Source: CAVUBL01 sp963739795
GTDB taxonomy: Bacteria; Acidobacteriota; Thermoanaerobaculia; Multivoradales; DATKCC01
Assembly: GCA_963739795.1 (NCBI GenBank)
Contig: CAVUBL010000012.1
Location: 62,001-126,000, forward strand
Length of the DNA: 64,000 nucleotides
Direction of reading: 5' to 3'
Position 1 is the stretch's first letter. Each line of letters starts with the position of its first letter. The notes below the pieces were generated by a model, which saw only the letters and a program-made list of their open reading frames with translations, did not search any database and was not told the origin of the DNA. Of the stretch, positions 17,256 to 27,335 are shown piece after piece. The position numbers were made by a program, and so were the translations under genes.

Positions 17256-17341
17256 CCCCGTGGGCGGCGCCCCGGGAACGTCGCCCGGGCTGCTAGACTG
17301 CCCCCGCTGAGCTGGAGTCCGGCCGGGCGGACCCGGTCGCG

Positions 17342-19246
17342 GTGCTCGGACCGCGGCTGCGGGCCACCGGCGATTCACTACCGCGCCTCGTGAGCTGTCC
17401 TACCCGTACCCGCGCCCGGCGGCGCCGCCGGAGCCTCGCCGTCCTCGGCGCCCTGACGCTCGCCCTGGCAGGGCCTTCCGTGGCCGGCGCCCCGGCCCCA
17501 CCTCCTCCGCCCCAGCCCGCGGACGGCCCTGCCCCCGGGTTCCAGGACGTCGCCCAGGCGGCCGGCGTCGCCGCTCCCCACCACGAACGCCGGTTCGACA
17601 ACCCGTACGCCCGAGTCATGGAGGGCTACACCGCCCTCGGCGCCGCCGCCGCGGTGGCCGACTTCGACGGCGACGGCCTGGACGACCTCTACGTCACCGA
17701 CTCGGCCGAGGACGGCCGGAACCACCTCTACCGGAACCTCGGCGACTTCCGCTTCGAGGACGTGGCCGAGGCCGCCGGGGTCGCCCGGGGCAACGACGCC
17801 GCGAACGCCTCGGCCGACGCCCTCTGGCTCGACTACGACGGCGACGGCGACCCCGACCTCTTCGTGGTCCGCTTCGGCCAGAGCCTGCTCTTCCGGAACG
17901 ACGGCGACGGCACCTTCACCGACGTCACCGCCACGGCCGGCCTCACCCGCTACGCCAACTCCATCACGGCCATCGCCTTCGACTACGACCTCGACGGCGA
18001 CCTCGACCTCTTCGTCGGCAACTACTTCCGCCCGGTGGACATCTTCCACCCGGACACCCCCCGATTCTTCCCCGAGAGCTTCGAGACCGCCGAGAACGGC
18101 GGCGGGGTGACCCTCTGGCGCAACGACGGCGACGGCACCTTCACCGACGCCACCGCCGCGGCCGGGCTCGCCGGCGACACCGGCTGGACCCTGGACCTGG
18201 GGCACGGCGACGCCGACGGCGACGGCGACGACGACCTCTACGTGGCCTCCGACTTCGGCACCGACCACTTCTTCGCCAACGACGGCGACGGCACCTTCAC
18301 CGACGTCACTCGCGAGACGATCGGCATCGACACCAAGAAGGGGATGAACGCCGAGTGGGGGGACTTCGACGCCGACGGGCGCCTGGACGTCTTCGTCACC
18401 AACATCACCAGCCAGTACATGCGCGAGGGCAACTTCCTCTGGCACAACGAGAGCGGCGCCGGCGGCTCGGGCGGGATCGCCTTCTCCGACGTCGCCGCCG
18501 AGACCGGCACCGCCGACACCGGCTGGGGATGGGGCGGAAAGTTCCTCGACTACGACAACGACGGCTGGCTCGACCTCTACGTCGCCGACGGCTGGGTGTC
18601 GGCGGGCCCTCAGAGCTACGTGGTGGACGTCTTCGACCTCATCGTGCGCAGCTCGGAGGACGATACGATCGACCTCTCCGACGCCCGCAACTGGCCGCCC
18701 ATGGGAACCAAGAGCCTCTCCGGATACGAGCACAACGTCCTGTTCCACAACCAGGGCGGCGCCCTGTTCCGGAACGAGGCGAAGAGCCAGGGCGTCGACT
18801 CGGTCCGCGACGCCCGCGGCGTGGTGGTGGCGGACTTCGACGGTGACGGCCGCCAGGACCTCTTCGTGACCAACGCCGGCGCCGCGCCGAACCTCTACCG
18901 CAACGTGGCGCCCACCGGTGCCCACTGGCTCGAGCTCCTCCTGCGCCAGCCGCAAGCGAACCGGCAGGCGGTCGGCGCCCGGGTGCGGGTCCAGGCCCGG
19001 AGTCAGGCCCCGGCCCTGGGCACTCCGCCGACCCGTCTGTCCTTCGTCGACGGGGGCAACGGCTTCGCCGGCCAGAGCGCCCGCCGGGTGCACTTCGGTC
19101 TCGCCGCCGCGACGTCGGTCGAGCGCCTCGAGATCGACTGGCCGGAGGGCGGCCGGACCGCCTACGAGGACCTGCCGGCGGACCGGGTCTACCGAATCGA
19201 ACGCGACGGGCCGGGCGAGCGCCCGGAAGGGAAAGCCTCACGATGA
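17342..19246 (+). CDS. Exported CRTAC1-like FG-GAP/UnbV protein
   Basis: A signal-like segment after a basic leader (RRRRSLAVLGALTLALAG) is followed by repeated calcium-binding FG-GAP/VCBS motifs of the form DxDxDGxxDLY/F (DFDGDGLDDLY, DYDGDGDPDLF, DYDLDGDLDLF, DADGDGDDDLY, DFDADGRLDVF, DYDNDGWLDLY, DFDGDGRQDLF). These predict a seven-bladed beta-propeller. The C-terminal ~110 residues (NVAPTGAHWLELLLR ... GFAGQSARRVHFGL ... ERLEIDWPEGG) are an ASPIC/UnbV domain. It overlaps the next gene by ATGA. A GTG at 17390 would shorten the leader before the hydrophobic core and is a plausible alternative start. The role is probably extracellular binding; no catalytic residues are visible. Confidence 0.87.
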   Translation: MLGPRLRATGDSLPRLVSCPTRTRARRRRRSLAVLGALTLALAGPSVAGAPAPPPPPQPADGPAPGFQDVAQAAGVAAPHHERRFDNPYARVMEGYTALGAAAAVADFDGDGLDDLYVTDSAEDGRNHLYRNLGDFRFEDVAEAAGVARGNDAANASADALWLDYDGDGDPDLFVVRFGQSLLFRNDGDGTFTDVTATAGLTRYANSITAIAFDYDLDGDLDLFVGNYFRPVDIFHPDTPRFFPESFETAENGGGVTLWRNDGDGTFTDATAAAGLAGDTGWTLDLGHGDADGDGDDDLYVASDFGTDHFFANDGDGTFTDVTRETIGIDTKKGMNAEWGDFDADGRLDVFVTNITSQYMREGNFLWHNESGAGGSGGIAFSDVAAETGTADTGWGWGGKFLDYDNDGWLDLYVADGWVSAGPQSYVVDVFDLIVRSSEDDTIDLSDARNWPPMGTKSLSGYEHNVLFHNQGGALFRNEAKSQGVDSVRDARGVVVADFDGDGRQDLFVTNAGAAPNLYRNVAPTGAHWLELLLRQPQANRQAVGARVRVQARSQAPALGTPPTRLSFVDGGNGFAGQSARRVHFGLAAATSVERLEIDWPEGGRTAYEDLPADRVYRIERDGPGERPEGKASR

Positions 19247-20052
19247 CGATCCTGAACCGACCTCGCCGGCAGGCCTGGACCGCCGGGCTCGCCCTCCTCG
19301 CCTGGGCCCTCCTCGCCGCCGGCTGTACGTCCGCCCGTCCGGCCCCCGCGCCGCCTCCGCCCCCGCCGGGCGCCGAGGCGTACCACCGGGCGGTCGAGAC
19401 CGCCGCCACCGACCCGGCCGCGGCCCTGCCCCTGTTCGAGGACGCACTCCGCGCGGCCCCGGACGACCTGCGCTACGGCGCCGACTACCGCCAGGCGGTG
19501 ATCGCCGCAGGCGCCTACGGCCGGGCGATCGACCTCTTCGCCTCCCTGGTCGCCGAGCACCCGGAGGACGCCGACCTGCGCCTCAACCAGGCCTTCGCCT
19601 TCGTCGACAAGATCCCGGCCGCCGGCTCGGTGACCGCCGTGATCCTGGCCAACAAGGCGATCGAGACGTTCACCGCGGCCTTGGGGCTCCGCGAGACCTG
19701 GCTCGGCCTCTACAGCCGCGGCAACGCCTACGTCTACTGGCCGCCCATCTTCCACCGCACGAAGCTCGGCATCGCCGACCTCGAGCACGCCATCGAGATC
19801 GCAGGCCAGGGGGAGACGAGGCCCTACCAGGCCCGCGCCTGGGCGGCCCTAGGTGACGCCTACTGGCGCCTGGGCGACCTCTCGACGGCGCGCAAGACCT
19901 GGCGCCAAGGCCTCGAGGCCTACCCGGGCACGCCCTACCTCGAGCGGCGTCTCGCCTTGGGCGACGACGCCCTCGCCGACTTCCTCGGCAAGCACTACCA
20001 GGTCGACTCGCGGGTCGACACCAGCCTCCACGAGCTCTGGGAGAGCCCGTGA
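19243..20052 (+). CDS. TPR-containing lipoprotein
   Basis: A 269-residue protein with a lipoprotein signal ending in the lipobox LAAGC (Cys28), then a Pro/Ala linker. Helical repeats resemble TPRs (EAYHRAVETAATDPAAALPL, YGRAIDLFASLVAEHPEDAD, ARAWAALGDAYWRLGDLSTA). It should sit on a membrane surface as a protein-interaction scaffold. It overlaps both neighbours (ATGA in, GTGA out), so it is translationally coupled within the FG-GAP operon. Confidence 0.83.
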   Translation: MTILNRPRRQAWTAGLALLAWALLAAGCTSARPAPAPPPPPPGAEAYHRAVETAATDPAAALPLFEDALRAAPDDLRYGADYRQAVIAAGAYGRAIDLFASLVAEHPEDADLRLNQAFAFVDKIPAAGSVTAVILANKAIETFTAALGLRETWLGLYSRGNAYVYWPPIFHRTKLGIADLEHAIEIAGQGETRPYQARAWAALGDAYWRLGDLSTARKTWRQGLEAYPGTPYLERRLALGDDALADFLGKHYQVDSRVDTSLHELWESP

Positions 20053-22068
20053 CAGGCCGCGCCGGGGCCGGCCTGGGGGTCCTGCTGGCGGCGGGCCTCT
20101 CCCTCGGCGCCGGGGCGTCGGCCGCGCCTCCGGCTCCGGCTCCGCACCAAGCTCCCGGTCAGGCGCCCGCTCAGGCTCCCGCGGCGCCGCCGCCGCCAAT
20201 CCGTTTCGAGGAGGTGGGGGCCGCCGCCGGGGCCCGCTTCGTCCACTCCACCCGCGACTTCGGCGACCGCCACAAGGCCGACGTCCTGGAGATGTTCACC
20301 GAAGGGGGCGCCTCCGTGGCGGTGGGCGACTTCGACGGCGACGGCTGGGACGACCTCTTCGTCACCGACTCGGGCGAGGGTAAGCCGTGCCACCTCCTGC
20401 GCAACCTCACCGGCTCGGTGGGGCACCTGGCCTTCGCCGACGTGGCGGCCGGGGCCGGGGTCGCCGGAGGCAACACGGCGGACGCCATCGTCTCCGACGC
20501 CCTGTGGGTGGACTTCGACGACGACGGCCGGGAGGACTTGCTGGTCTCGCGCTTCGGCACTCCGCTCCTCTACCGCAACCTGGGTGCCGATCCGGAAACC
20601 GGCGGGGTGCGCTTCCAGGAGGTCTCCAAGGCCGCCGGCCTCACGGCCTTCGGCAACACCATCGCCGCCGTCGCCTTCGACTACGACGGCGACGGCTGGC
20701 TCGACCTCGTCTTCGGCAACTACTTCCGGCCGGTGGACCTGCTGACCCTGGGCGGCGAGACCCACGTGCTGCCGAACAACCTGGACGACGCTCACAACGG
20801 CGGCGGCGTGACCCTGTGGCACAACGTACCGGGCGGCCCCGCCGCCACCGGCGGGCGCCGCTTCGTCGAGACCACGGCGGCGGCCGGCCTCGCCGACGCC
20901 ACCGGCTGGACCCTCGACGTGGGCGACGGCGACCTGGACGGGGACGGCGACCAGGATCTCTACGTGGCCTCGGACTACGGCACCGACCGCCTCTACCTGA
21001 ACCGGGGGGACGGCACCTTCGAGGACGCCACGGTCAAGGCCCTGGGGGGGCTCGACACCAAGAAGGGAATGAACGTCGACATGGCCGACTACGACCGTGA
21101 CGGCGACCTGGACGTCTTCGTCACCAACATCACCGACGAGTACATGCACGAATGCAACATGCTCTGGAACAATGAGGGCGACGGTACCCTGGTCGACGTC
21201 TCGCGCGAGAGCGGCACCTGCGACACCGACTGGGGCTGGGCCGGCAAGTTCGCCGACTTCGACGACGACGGCTGGCAGGACCTCTTCGTGGTCGACGGCC
21301 TGCGCTCGGCCGGGAAGGAGAACTACATCCCCGTGCTCCTCCAGATGATCCTCACCCCGGGCGTCGACTTCACCGACCTGGACAGCTACCCGGACATCGG
21401 CGACATGAGCTGGAGCGGGTATCAGAAGAAGCGCCTGTTCCGAAACCTGGGAGACGGTACCTTCAAGGAGATGGCGGCCGAGGCCGGGGTCGACAACGAC
21501 CTGGACGGCCGCGGCATCGGCCTGGGGGACTTCGACAATGACGGGCGGGTGGACATCTACCAGACCGACGCCCGCCAGCCGTCCCTCCTCTACCACAACG
21601 TCACCGAGGGGGTGGCGGCGTCCCCTTCCCCCTGGGGGTGGGAAGGGGATCGAGGGGTTGCGAGGGGGACCTGGTCAATCATCCCCTTCCCCCCCGTGGG
21701 GTGGGAAGGGGACCGAGGGGATGCGGGGGGCATCTGGTCGAGCCCTCCACTGGCTGGAGCTCGAGCTGACCGGCGCCGGGGTCGCCGCCGGCGGCACCGC
21801 CCGGGACGCCGTCGGCACGCGGGTGATCGTCACCGCCGGGGGCCAGAGCTACCTGCGCGAGGTCGACGGCGGCAACGGCTACGCCGGCCAGTCGAGCCGG
21901 CGCCTCCACTTCGGGCTCGGCGCCGCCACCCGCGTGGACCGCGTGGAAATCCGTTGGCCGCGGGGCTCTCATGGTAGAACGGAGGTGCTCCAGGCGCGGG
22001 ACGGCAAGCCTCCGGTCGCCGTCGACGCGATCACTCATGTCGAGCAGGGCAAGGGAGTGGTCCGATGA
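20049..22068 (+). CDS. Exported CRTAC1-like FG-GAP/UnbV protein, interrupted by repeat and frame disruption
   Basis: The first ~520 residues read like the paralogue starting at 17342: signal peptide, Pro/Ala linker, and FG-GAP motifs DFDGDGWDDLF, DYDGDGWLDLVF, DLDGDGDQDLY, DYDRDGDLDVF, DFDDDGWQDLF, DFDNDGRVDIY. After YHNVTEG at about 21609 the same frame becomes Arg-rich and stops at 21977. The expected UnbV ending (RALHWLELELTGAG ... YAGQSSRRLHFGL ... DRVEIRWPRG) continues in another frame to 22068, where it overlaps the next start by ATGA. Dropping one G from the GGGGG run at 21608-21612 joins the frames straight through a two-unit inserted repeat. The cause is either decay or a homopolymer sequencing error. 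Confidence 0.78.
21619..21740 (+). repeat. G-rich dispersed repeat, two tandem units, inside a CRTAC1-like gene
   Basis: Two units with a 61-bp period, each beginning TCCCCTTCCCCC and continuing through GGTGGGAAGGGG, GAGGGG and CTGGTC. Each has an internal palindromic core (CCCCTTCC...GGAAGGGG). The same family occurs at 40639-40770 and, reversed, at 43296-43355. In the frame that leads into the UnbV domain it encodes PLPPGGGKGIEGLRGG and SPSPPWGGKGTEGMRG. Confidence 0.8.
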
Positions 22069-25000
22069 CGCGCCACGCCCACTTCGCCCACCTCGGTCCG
22101 GCCGGCCTCGCCACCCTGGCCACCCTCGCCGCCCTGACCCTGGTCGCCGCCGGCGGTGGCGCCCCCCCCGCGAAGCCGGCGGAGCAGAAGCTCACTCCGG
22201 ACCAGCGCCGGGAGCTCCTCTTCGAGCACCGCAACCTGGGCAAAGCCCTCTACGAAAACCCCGCCACCCAGTACCAGGCGGTGGGCGAGCTCGAGAAGGC
22301 GCTGGAGCTCGCCCCGGACTCGGCCCGCGACCGGGTGAACCTGGGGTTGGCGCTGCTCCGCGCCGCCAAGACCGACGAGGGGATCGCCCAGCTCCAGAAG
22401 GCGCAGCGCCAGGACCCGTCAATCCCCCACACCTGGTTCAACTTGGGGATCGCCTACAAGCGCCAGTCGAAGTACGCCGAGGCGATCACCCAGCTCGAAG
22501 GCATGGCCCGCCGGGTGCCCGACGAGCCCATCACCTGGTACAACCTGGGGGTCCTCTACAAGCTCCAGGGCCAGCCGGAGAAGTCCCTCGCCGCCTTCGA
22601 GCGCGCCGCCCGCCTCGATCCCGACCTGGCCGGCCCCCACTTCCAGCTCGCCGCCGCCTACCGCCGGGCGGGGCGCGCCGACGACGCGACCCGGGAGATG
22701 AAGGCGTTCCGCGAGATCAAGGAGAGAAGCGCCAAGGCCGCGAGCCCCGAGGACCTGGAGTGGAGCTGGTACTCCGAGTTGTACGAGACCCGCGAGCCCG
22801 AGGCCTTCCCGACGCCCGAGGCGCGGCCGAGCTTCGCCGCCGAGGCGGTGGCCTCAGGGCTCGATCCGGCGACCGCCGGCCTCGCGGTCCTGGACGGCGA
22901 TGGCGATGGCGCCGCCGACCTGCTGGCCTGGTCGGCCAAGGGCGTGCGGCTCCTGGCCGGCGGCAAGCACCTGGAGGATGCCGGCCTCGGCAACCTCCAC
23001 GGCGTGACCGCCCTCGCCGCCGGCGACTTCGACAACGACGGCCTTCCCGACCTGGCGGTGGCCACCGGGGACGGCGTCGTGCTCCTCGCCAACCAGAAAG
23101 GCGCCTTCGCTCCACACCCCTGGGGCCCTATGGGAGGCGGCCTGGACGAGATCCTCCACCGCCCCTACACGGCCCTCCTCTGGCTCGACTACGACCGCGA
23201 CTACGACCAGGACCTCCTGCTCCTGGGCGACCGGCCGGCGCTCCTGCGTAACGACGGCGACGGCACCTTCTCCGACCACACGGCCGACTTCCCCTTCGTC
23301 GCCGGCCATCCCCTCGCCGTCCGGCGCTTCCACATGGTCGCCGATCACCAGGGGCTCGACCTGGCGGTGACTTACGCCGACCGGCCGGGGGTCCTCTACC
23401 GCGACCACCTGGGTGGCCGCTACGAGGCCGTGCCGCTGGCCGCCCTGCCCGCCGGCGCCCGGCGCCTCGTCGCCTCGGACTTCGACCACGACGGCGAGGT
23501 CGACCTGGCGGCCGCGGGCACCTTCGGCGTGACCCTGCTCGAGAACGACGGCCACGAAGGCTTCACCGCCCGCCCGGTGGACGGCCTCGCCGGCGCGGCG
23601 GCGGCCCCGGCAGGTCTGGTGGCGATCGATCCCGAGGACCGGGGCGTCTCGGACCTGGTGGCCGGGGACGCGCTGCTGCGCAACCGGGGCAAGGGCCGTT
23701 TCGAGGCCGACGGCCGGGCGTTCCCCGCCGACTCCAACGATTCCGCCAACTCCGCCGACTCCGCGGGGTCCGCGGAGTCGGGGGTCCGCGCTCTCGAGGC
23801 CGCCGACTTCGACGGCGACGGCCGGCAGGACCTGGCCGCCGTCACCGACTCGGGCGACGTGGTCCTCCTCACCAACCGCACGAAGACCGGCAACGGCTTC
23901 CTGCGCGTCTCCCTGGCCGGGATCAAGAACCCCAAGCTCGCCCCCGGCGCCCTGGTCGAGGTCAAGGCCGGCACCCTCTACCAGAAGAAGCCCTACCGGG
24001 GCGTCCCCCTGGTCTTCGGCCTCGACGGCCACGAGACCGCCGACACGGTGCGCATCACCTGGCCCAACGGCCTGATTCAGAACGAGACCCGCCAGGCCGC
24101 CGGCACCTCGCCGGTCTACAAAGAGGCCCAGCGCCTGTCGGGCTCGTGCCCCATGATCTTCACCTGGTCCGGGGAAGGGAAGGGCCACGGCTTCCGGTTC
24201 ATCACCGACGTCCTGGGGGTCGCGCCCCTGGGGGCGAGCTCCGGGGACGGCGAGTACTTCCCCGTCGACCACGACGAGACGATCCAGGTGCCGGGCGACG
24301 CCCTCGCGGTGACCCCGGACGGCCGCTACGAGGTGCGGATCGTCGAGGAGCTCCGGGAGGTCGCCTTCCTGGACCAGGTGCGCCTGGTGGCCGTCGACCA
24401 CCCGGCGGGGCTCGACGTCTTCGTCAACAGCAAGTTCAAGGGGCCACCCTTCCCGGAGCACCGGCTGTTCGGGGTCGGCCGCCGCCTCTACCCGGTGACC
24501 GCCGTCGACGGCCGGGGCCGGGACGTCCGCGGCCGGATCCTGGCCCGCGACGCCACCTACCCGGACGGCTTCCGGCGCGACTACGACGGCCTCGCCGAGC
24601 TCCACCACCTGGACCTCGACTTCGGAAAGGACGCGGCCCCCGACAACCGGGCGATCCTGGTGCTCGACGGCTGGGTGGACTGGGCCGACGGCTCGACCTT
24701 CTTGGCCACCGCCCAGAGTCGATCGCATGGCGGGGGCCCCGGCCTGGTCCTCCCCTACCTCCAGGTCCAGGACGCTTCGGGCCGCTGGGTGACGGTGATC
24801 CAGGACATGGGCCTGCCGGCGGGCAAGCCCAAGACCATCGTGGTCGACCTGACGGGGAAATTCCTGTCGGCGAGCCGCAAGGTGCGGATCGTGACCAGCG
24901 CCTGCGTCTACTGGGACCAGATCTTCCTGGGCGAGGACCCGTCGCCGCCCCGGGTCACCGAGAGCGACGTGGCCCTGGAGACGGCGGACCTCCACTTCTA

Positions 25001-25484
25001 CGGCTTCTCCCGCGTGCTCGTGGACCCGGAGCGCAAGCAGCCCGAGCGCTTCGTCTACGCCGAGCACCGGCCGGCCGAGCACTGGAGCTGGAACCCGACC
25101 CCCGGCCTCTACACCCGCTACGGCGACGTGGCGAGCCTCCTGGCCGGGATCGACGACCGCATGGTGGTCATGGGCTCGGGCGACGAGATCCGCCTCTCCT
25201 TCGACGCCCGCTCGCTGCCGCCGCTTCGCGCCGGGTGGAAGCGCGACTTCCTCCTCCTGGTGGACGGCTGGGCCAAGGACCGCGACGCCAACACCGCCTT
25301 CGGCCAGAGCGTCGAGCCCCTGCCCTTCCACGCCATGTCGCAGTACCCCTACCCGCCCGACGAGCACTTCCCCGACGATCCGGCCCACACCCTCTACCGA
25401 GAGCGTTACCTCACCCGGCCCGCCCTGCGCCTGGTGCGCCCCCTGACCGAGGGGCTCGCGCCGGCGGGCGGCGGGGCACCGTGA
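22065..25484 (+). CDS. Large exported TPR / FG-GAP / UnbV protein
   Basis: A 1139-residue protein. A signal-like N-terminus (GLATLATLAALTLVAAGGG) is followed by about four TPRs at residues 45-225 (SARDRVNLGLALLRAAKTDE, PHTWFNLGIAYKRQSKYAEA, PITWYNLGVLYKLQGQPEKS). A propeller-like FG-GAP region spans roughly 265-600, with degenerate motifs such as DGDGDGAADLL, DFDNDGLPDLA, DYDRDYDQDLL and DFDGDGRQDLA. A UnbV-like segment (LVEVKAGTLYQKKPYRGVPL ... ADTVRITWPNG) lies near 620-680. A C-terminal ~450-residue beta-rich region has no motif I can name. It is coupled to both neighbours by 4-bp overlaps and is much longer than the UnbV paralogues. Confidence 0.85.
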   Translation: MTRHAHFAHLGPAGLATLATLAALTLVAAGGGAPPAKPAEQKLTPDQRRELLFEHRNLGKALYENPATQYQAVGELEKALELAPDSARDRVNLGLALLRAAKTDEGIAQLQKAQRQDPSIPHTWFNLGIAYKRQSKYAEAITQLEGMARRVPDEPITWYNLGVLYKLQGQPEKSLAAFERAARLDPDLAGPHFQLAAAYRRAGRADDATREMKAFREIKERSAKAASPEDLEWSWYSELYETREPEAFPTPEARPSFAAEAVASGLDPATAGLAVLDGDGDGAADLLAWSAKGVRLLAGGKHLEDAGLGNLHGVTALAAGDFDNDGLPDLAVATGDGVVLLANQKGAFAPHPWGPMGGGLDEILHRPYTALLWLDYDRDYDQDLLLLGDRPALLRNDGDGTFSDHTADFPFVAGHPLAVRRFHMVADHQGLDLAVTYADRPGVLYRDHLGGRYEAVPLAALPAGARRLVASDFDHDGEVDLAAAGTFGVTLLENDGHEGFTARPVDGLAGAAAAPAGLVAIDPEDRGVSDLVAGDALLRNRGKGRFEADGRAFPADSNDSANSADSAGSAESGVRALEAADFDGDGRQDLAAVTDSGDVVLLTNRTKTGNGFLRVSLAGIKNPKLAPGALVEVKAGTLYQKKPYRGVPLVFGLDGHETADTVRITWPNGLIQNETRQAAGTSPVYKEAQRLSGSCPMIFTWSGEGKGHGFRFITDVLGVAPLGASSGDGEYFPVDHDETIQVPGDALAVTPDGRYEVRIVEELREVAFLDQVRLVAVDHPAGLDVFVNSKFKGPPFPEHRLFGVGRRLYPVTAVDGRGRDVRGRILARDATYPDGFRRDYDGLAELHHLDLDFGKDAAPDNRAILVLDGWVDWADGSTFLATAQSRSHGGGPGLVLPYLQVQDASGRWVTVIQDMGLPAGKPKTIVVDLTGKFLSASRKVRIVTSACVYWDQIFLGEDPSPPRVTESDVALETADLHFYGFSRVLVDPERKQPERFVYAEHRPAEHWSWNPTPGLYTRYGDVASLLAGIDDRMVVMGSGDEIRLSFDARSLPPLRAGWKRDFLLLVDGWAKDRDANTAFGQSVEPLPFHAMSQYPYPPDEHFPDDPAHTLYRERYLTRPALRLVRPLTEGLAPAGGGAP

Positions 25485-27335
25485 CGGCCGGCGCTCTGAT
25501 TCGGGGAGCGGCGGTCGCCGGGCTCGCCCTTTACGCGGGGGTGAGCCCCCGTCCCGTCGGCGCCGCGGCCGCGGCGGGTGGCGCCGGGGCGGGCGTCCCG
25601 GCGCCACCCGCCCTGCCCTTCACCGACGTCACCGCGGCCTCGGGCGTCGCCTTCGTCCACCACGACGGCGCCTACGGCGAGAAGCTCCTGCCCGAGACCA
25701 TGGGCGGCGGGGTGGCGGTCCTCGACTACGACCGGGACGGCGACCCCGACCTGCTGTTCGTGAGCTCCACCGACTGGCCGGGGCACGAGGGGCCTCAGGG
25801 GTCGGGATCGGGAGCGGGATCGAGCCTGGCGCTGTTCGCCAACGACGGCACCGGCCGGTTCCATGACGTGACCGCGGCCGCCGGCCTCGACCTCTCGGTC
25901 TACGGGCAGGGCGTGGCGGTGGGCGACTACGACGGCGACGGCTGGCCCGACCTCTACGTCACCGCCGTCGGACCGAACCACCTGCTCCACAATCGGGGCG
26001 GCCGCTTCGAGGACGTGACGGCGGCGGCCGGAGTGGCGGGGGCCGACGAGGACTGGTCGACCTGCGCCGCCTTCTTCGACGCCGACGGCGACGGCGACCT
26101 GGACCTGTTCGTCTGCAACTACCTCACCTGGTCGCCCGAGATCGACCGGCGCCTCGCCCGGAGCGGCGACCGCCGCCCCCCAGGCCAAGGCGGCGACCGC
26201 CGCCCCCCGGGTCAATCCGGCGCGGTGCTCCCTCCTCTTCGGCCGCCCCCAGCAGTACCGGGGCGCCGACCCGGTCCTGTTCCGCAACGACGGCGGCGGC
26301 CGGTTCACCGATGTCTCGGCGGCGAGCGGCGTCCGGGTCCACGATCCCTCGACCGGCGAGCCGGTGGCCAAGGCCCTGGGGCTCGTGCCCGTGGACGTCG
26401 ACCGGGACGGCCGCCTCGACCTGCTGGTGGCCGACGACACGACCCGCAACCTCTTCTTCCACAACCTGGGCCCCGAGAGCGGCGTGCCCCGCTTCCAGGA
26501 GGCCGGCGAGCTCTTCGGCCTCGCCTACGACGGCGACGGCGCCACCACCGGAGCCATGGGCGCCGACGCCGGCGAGCTCGGGCCCGGGAGCGCCCTGGCC
26601 CTGGCGGTGGGCAACTTCGAGGGCGAGCCGACCTCCCTCTATCGGGCGGGGGACGACCCCTCGTTCCTCCCCGACCTCTCTCTCGCCTCGGGCCTCGCCC
26701 GGACCACCCGCGGCCACTTGACCTTCGGCCTTCTGCTCTTCGACGCGGACCTCGACGGCCGCCTCGACCTGTTCCAGGCCAACGGTCACGTGGAGACCGA
26801 CATCGCCGCCCTCGAGCCGGGTCGGACCTACGCCCAGGCGGCCCAGCTCTTCTGGAACACGGGCCGCTCGCGAGGCGGCGCGCCCCTCCTCGCCGAGGTG
26901 CCAGCGGCCGAGCTGGGCGACCTCGCCCGCCCCATGGCCGGGCGCGGCGCCGCCTTCCTCGACCTCGAAGGCGACGGCGATCTGGACCTGGTGCTCACCC
27001 AGGTCGGCGGCCCGGCCCGCCTGCTGCGCAACGAGATGGACCCGGGCTCCCCGGCGGCTCACCACCACCTGCGGGTGGTCCTGCGAAGCCCGCCGCCCAA
27101 CCGGGACGGGATCGGCGCACGGGTCGAGGCGACGGCGGGAGGCGCCGCCCAGACCCGCCGGATCATGCCCACCCGGAGCTACCTCTCCCAGGTCGAGCCG
27201 GCGGCGAGCTTCGGCCTGGGCCCGGCCACGCGGGTCGAGCGCCTGCGGATCACCTGGCCCGACGGCACGGCCGAAGAGATTCGGGACCTCGCCGCGGATC
27301 GCACGGTGGTGGTGATCCGGGACAGCACTCAATAG
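25481..27335 (+). CDS. Exported CRTAC1-like FG-GAP/UnbV protein, frameshifted
   Basis: Starts with GTG overlapping the previous stop (GTGA). The N-part has a signal-like segment and FG-GAP motifs DYDRDGDPDLLF, DYDGDGWPDLY and DADGDGDLDLF up to YLTWSPEIDRRLA at about 26158. The same frame then turns Arg/Pro-rich. The +1 frame carries on the family sequence: CSLLFGRPQQYRGADPVLFR, DVDRDGRLDLL, DADLDGRLDLF, DLEGDGDLDLV and the UnbV end RVERLRITWPDG, stopping at 27335. The switch lies in a roughly 27-bp GC-rich tandem duplication (two copies of GGCGACCGCCGCCCCCC) near 26163-26220. So this is one gene with a single-base indel, or a recent pseudogene. Its end overlaps the convergent nitrilase gene by 7 bases. 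Confidence 0.77.

Noticed and set aside
22854..25607. A 917-codon minus-strand frame opposite the large TPR/FG-GAP gene
   Set aside because: Composition is typical of antisense shadows in GC-rich DNA, and the plus-strand gene shows clear domains and coupling.
26163..26220. Duplicated GGCGACCGCCGCCCCCC as a mobile repeat
   Set aside because: Only two local tandem copies within a gene; more likely replication slippage or an assembly artefact at the frameshift.
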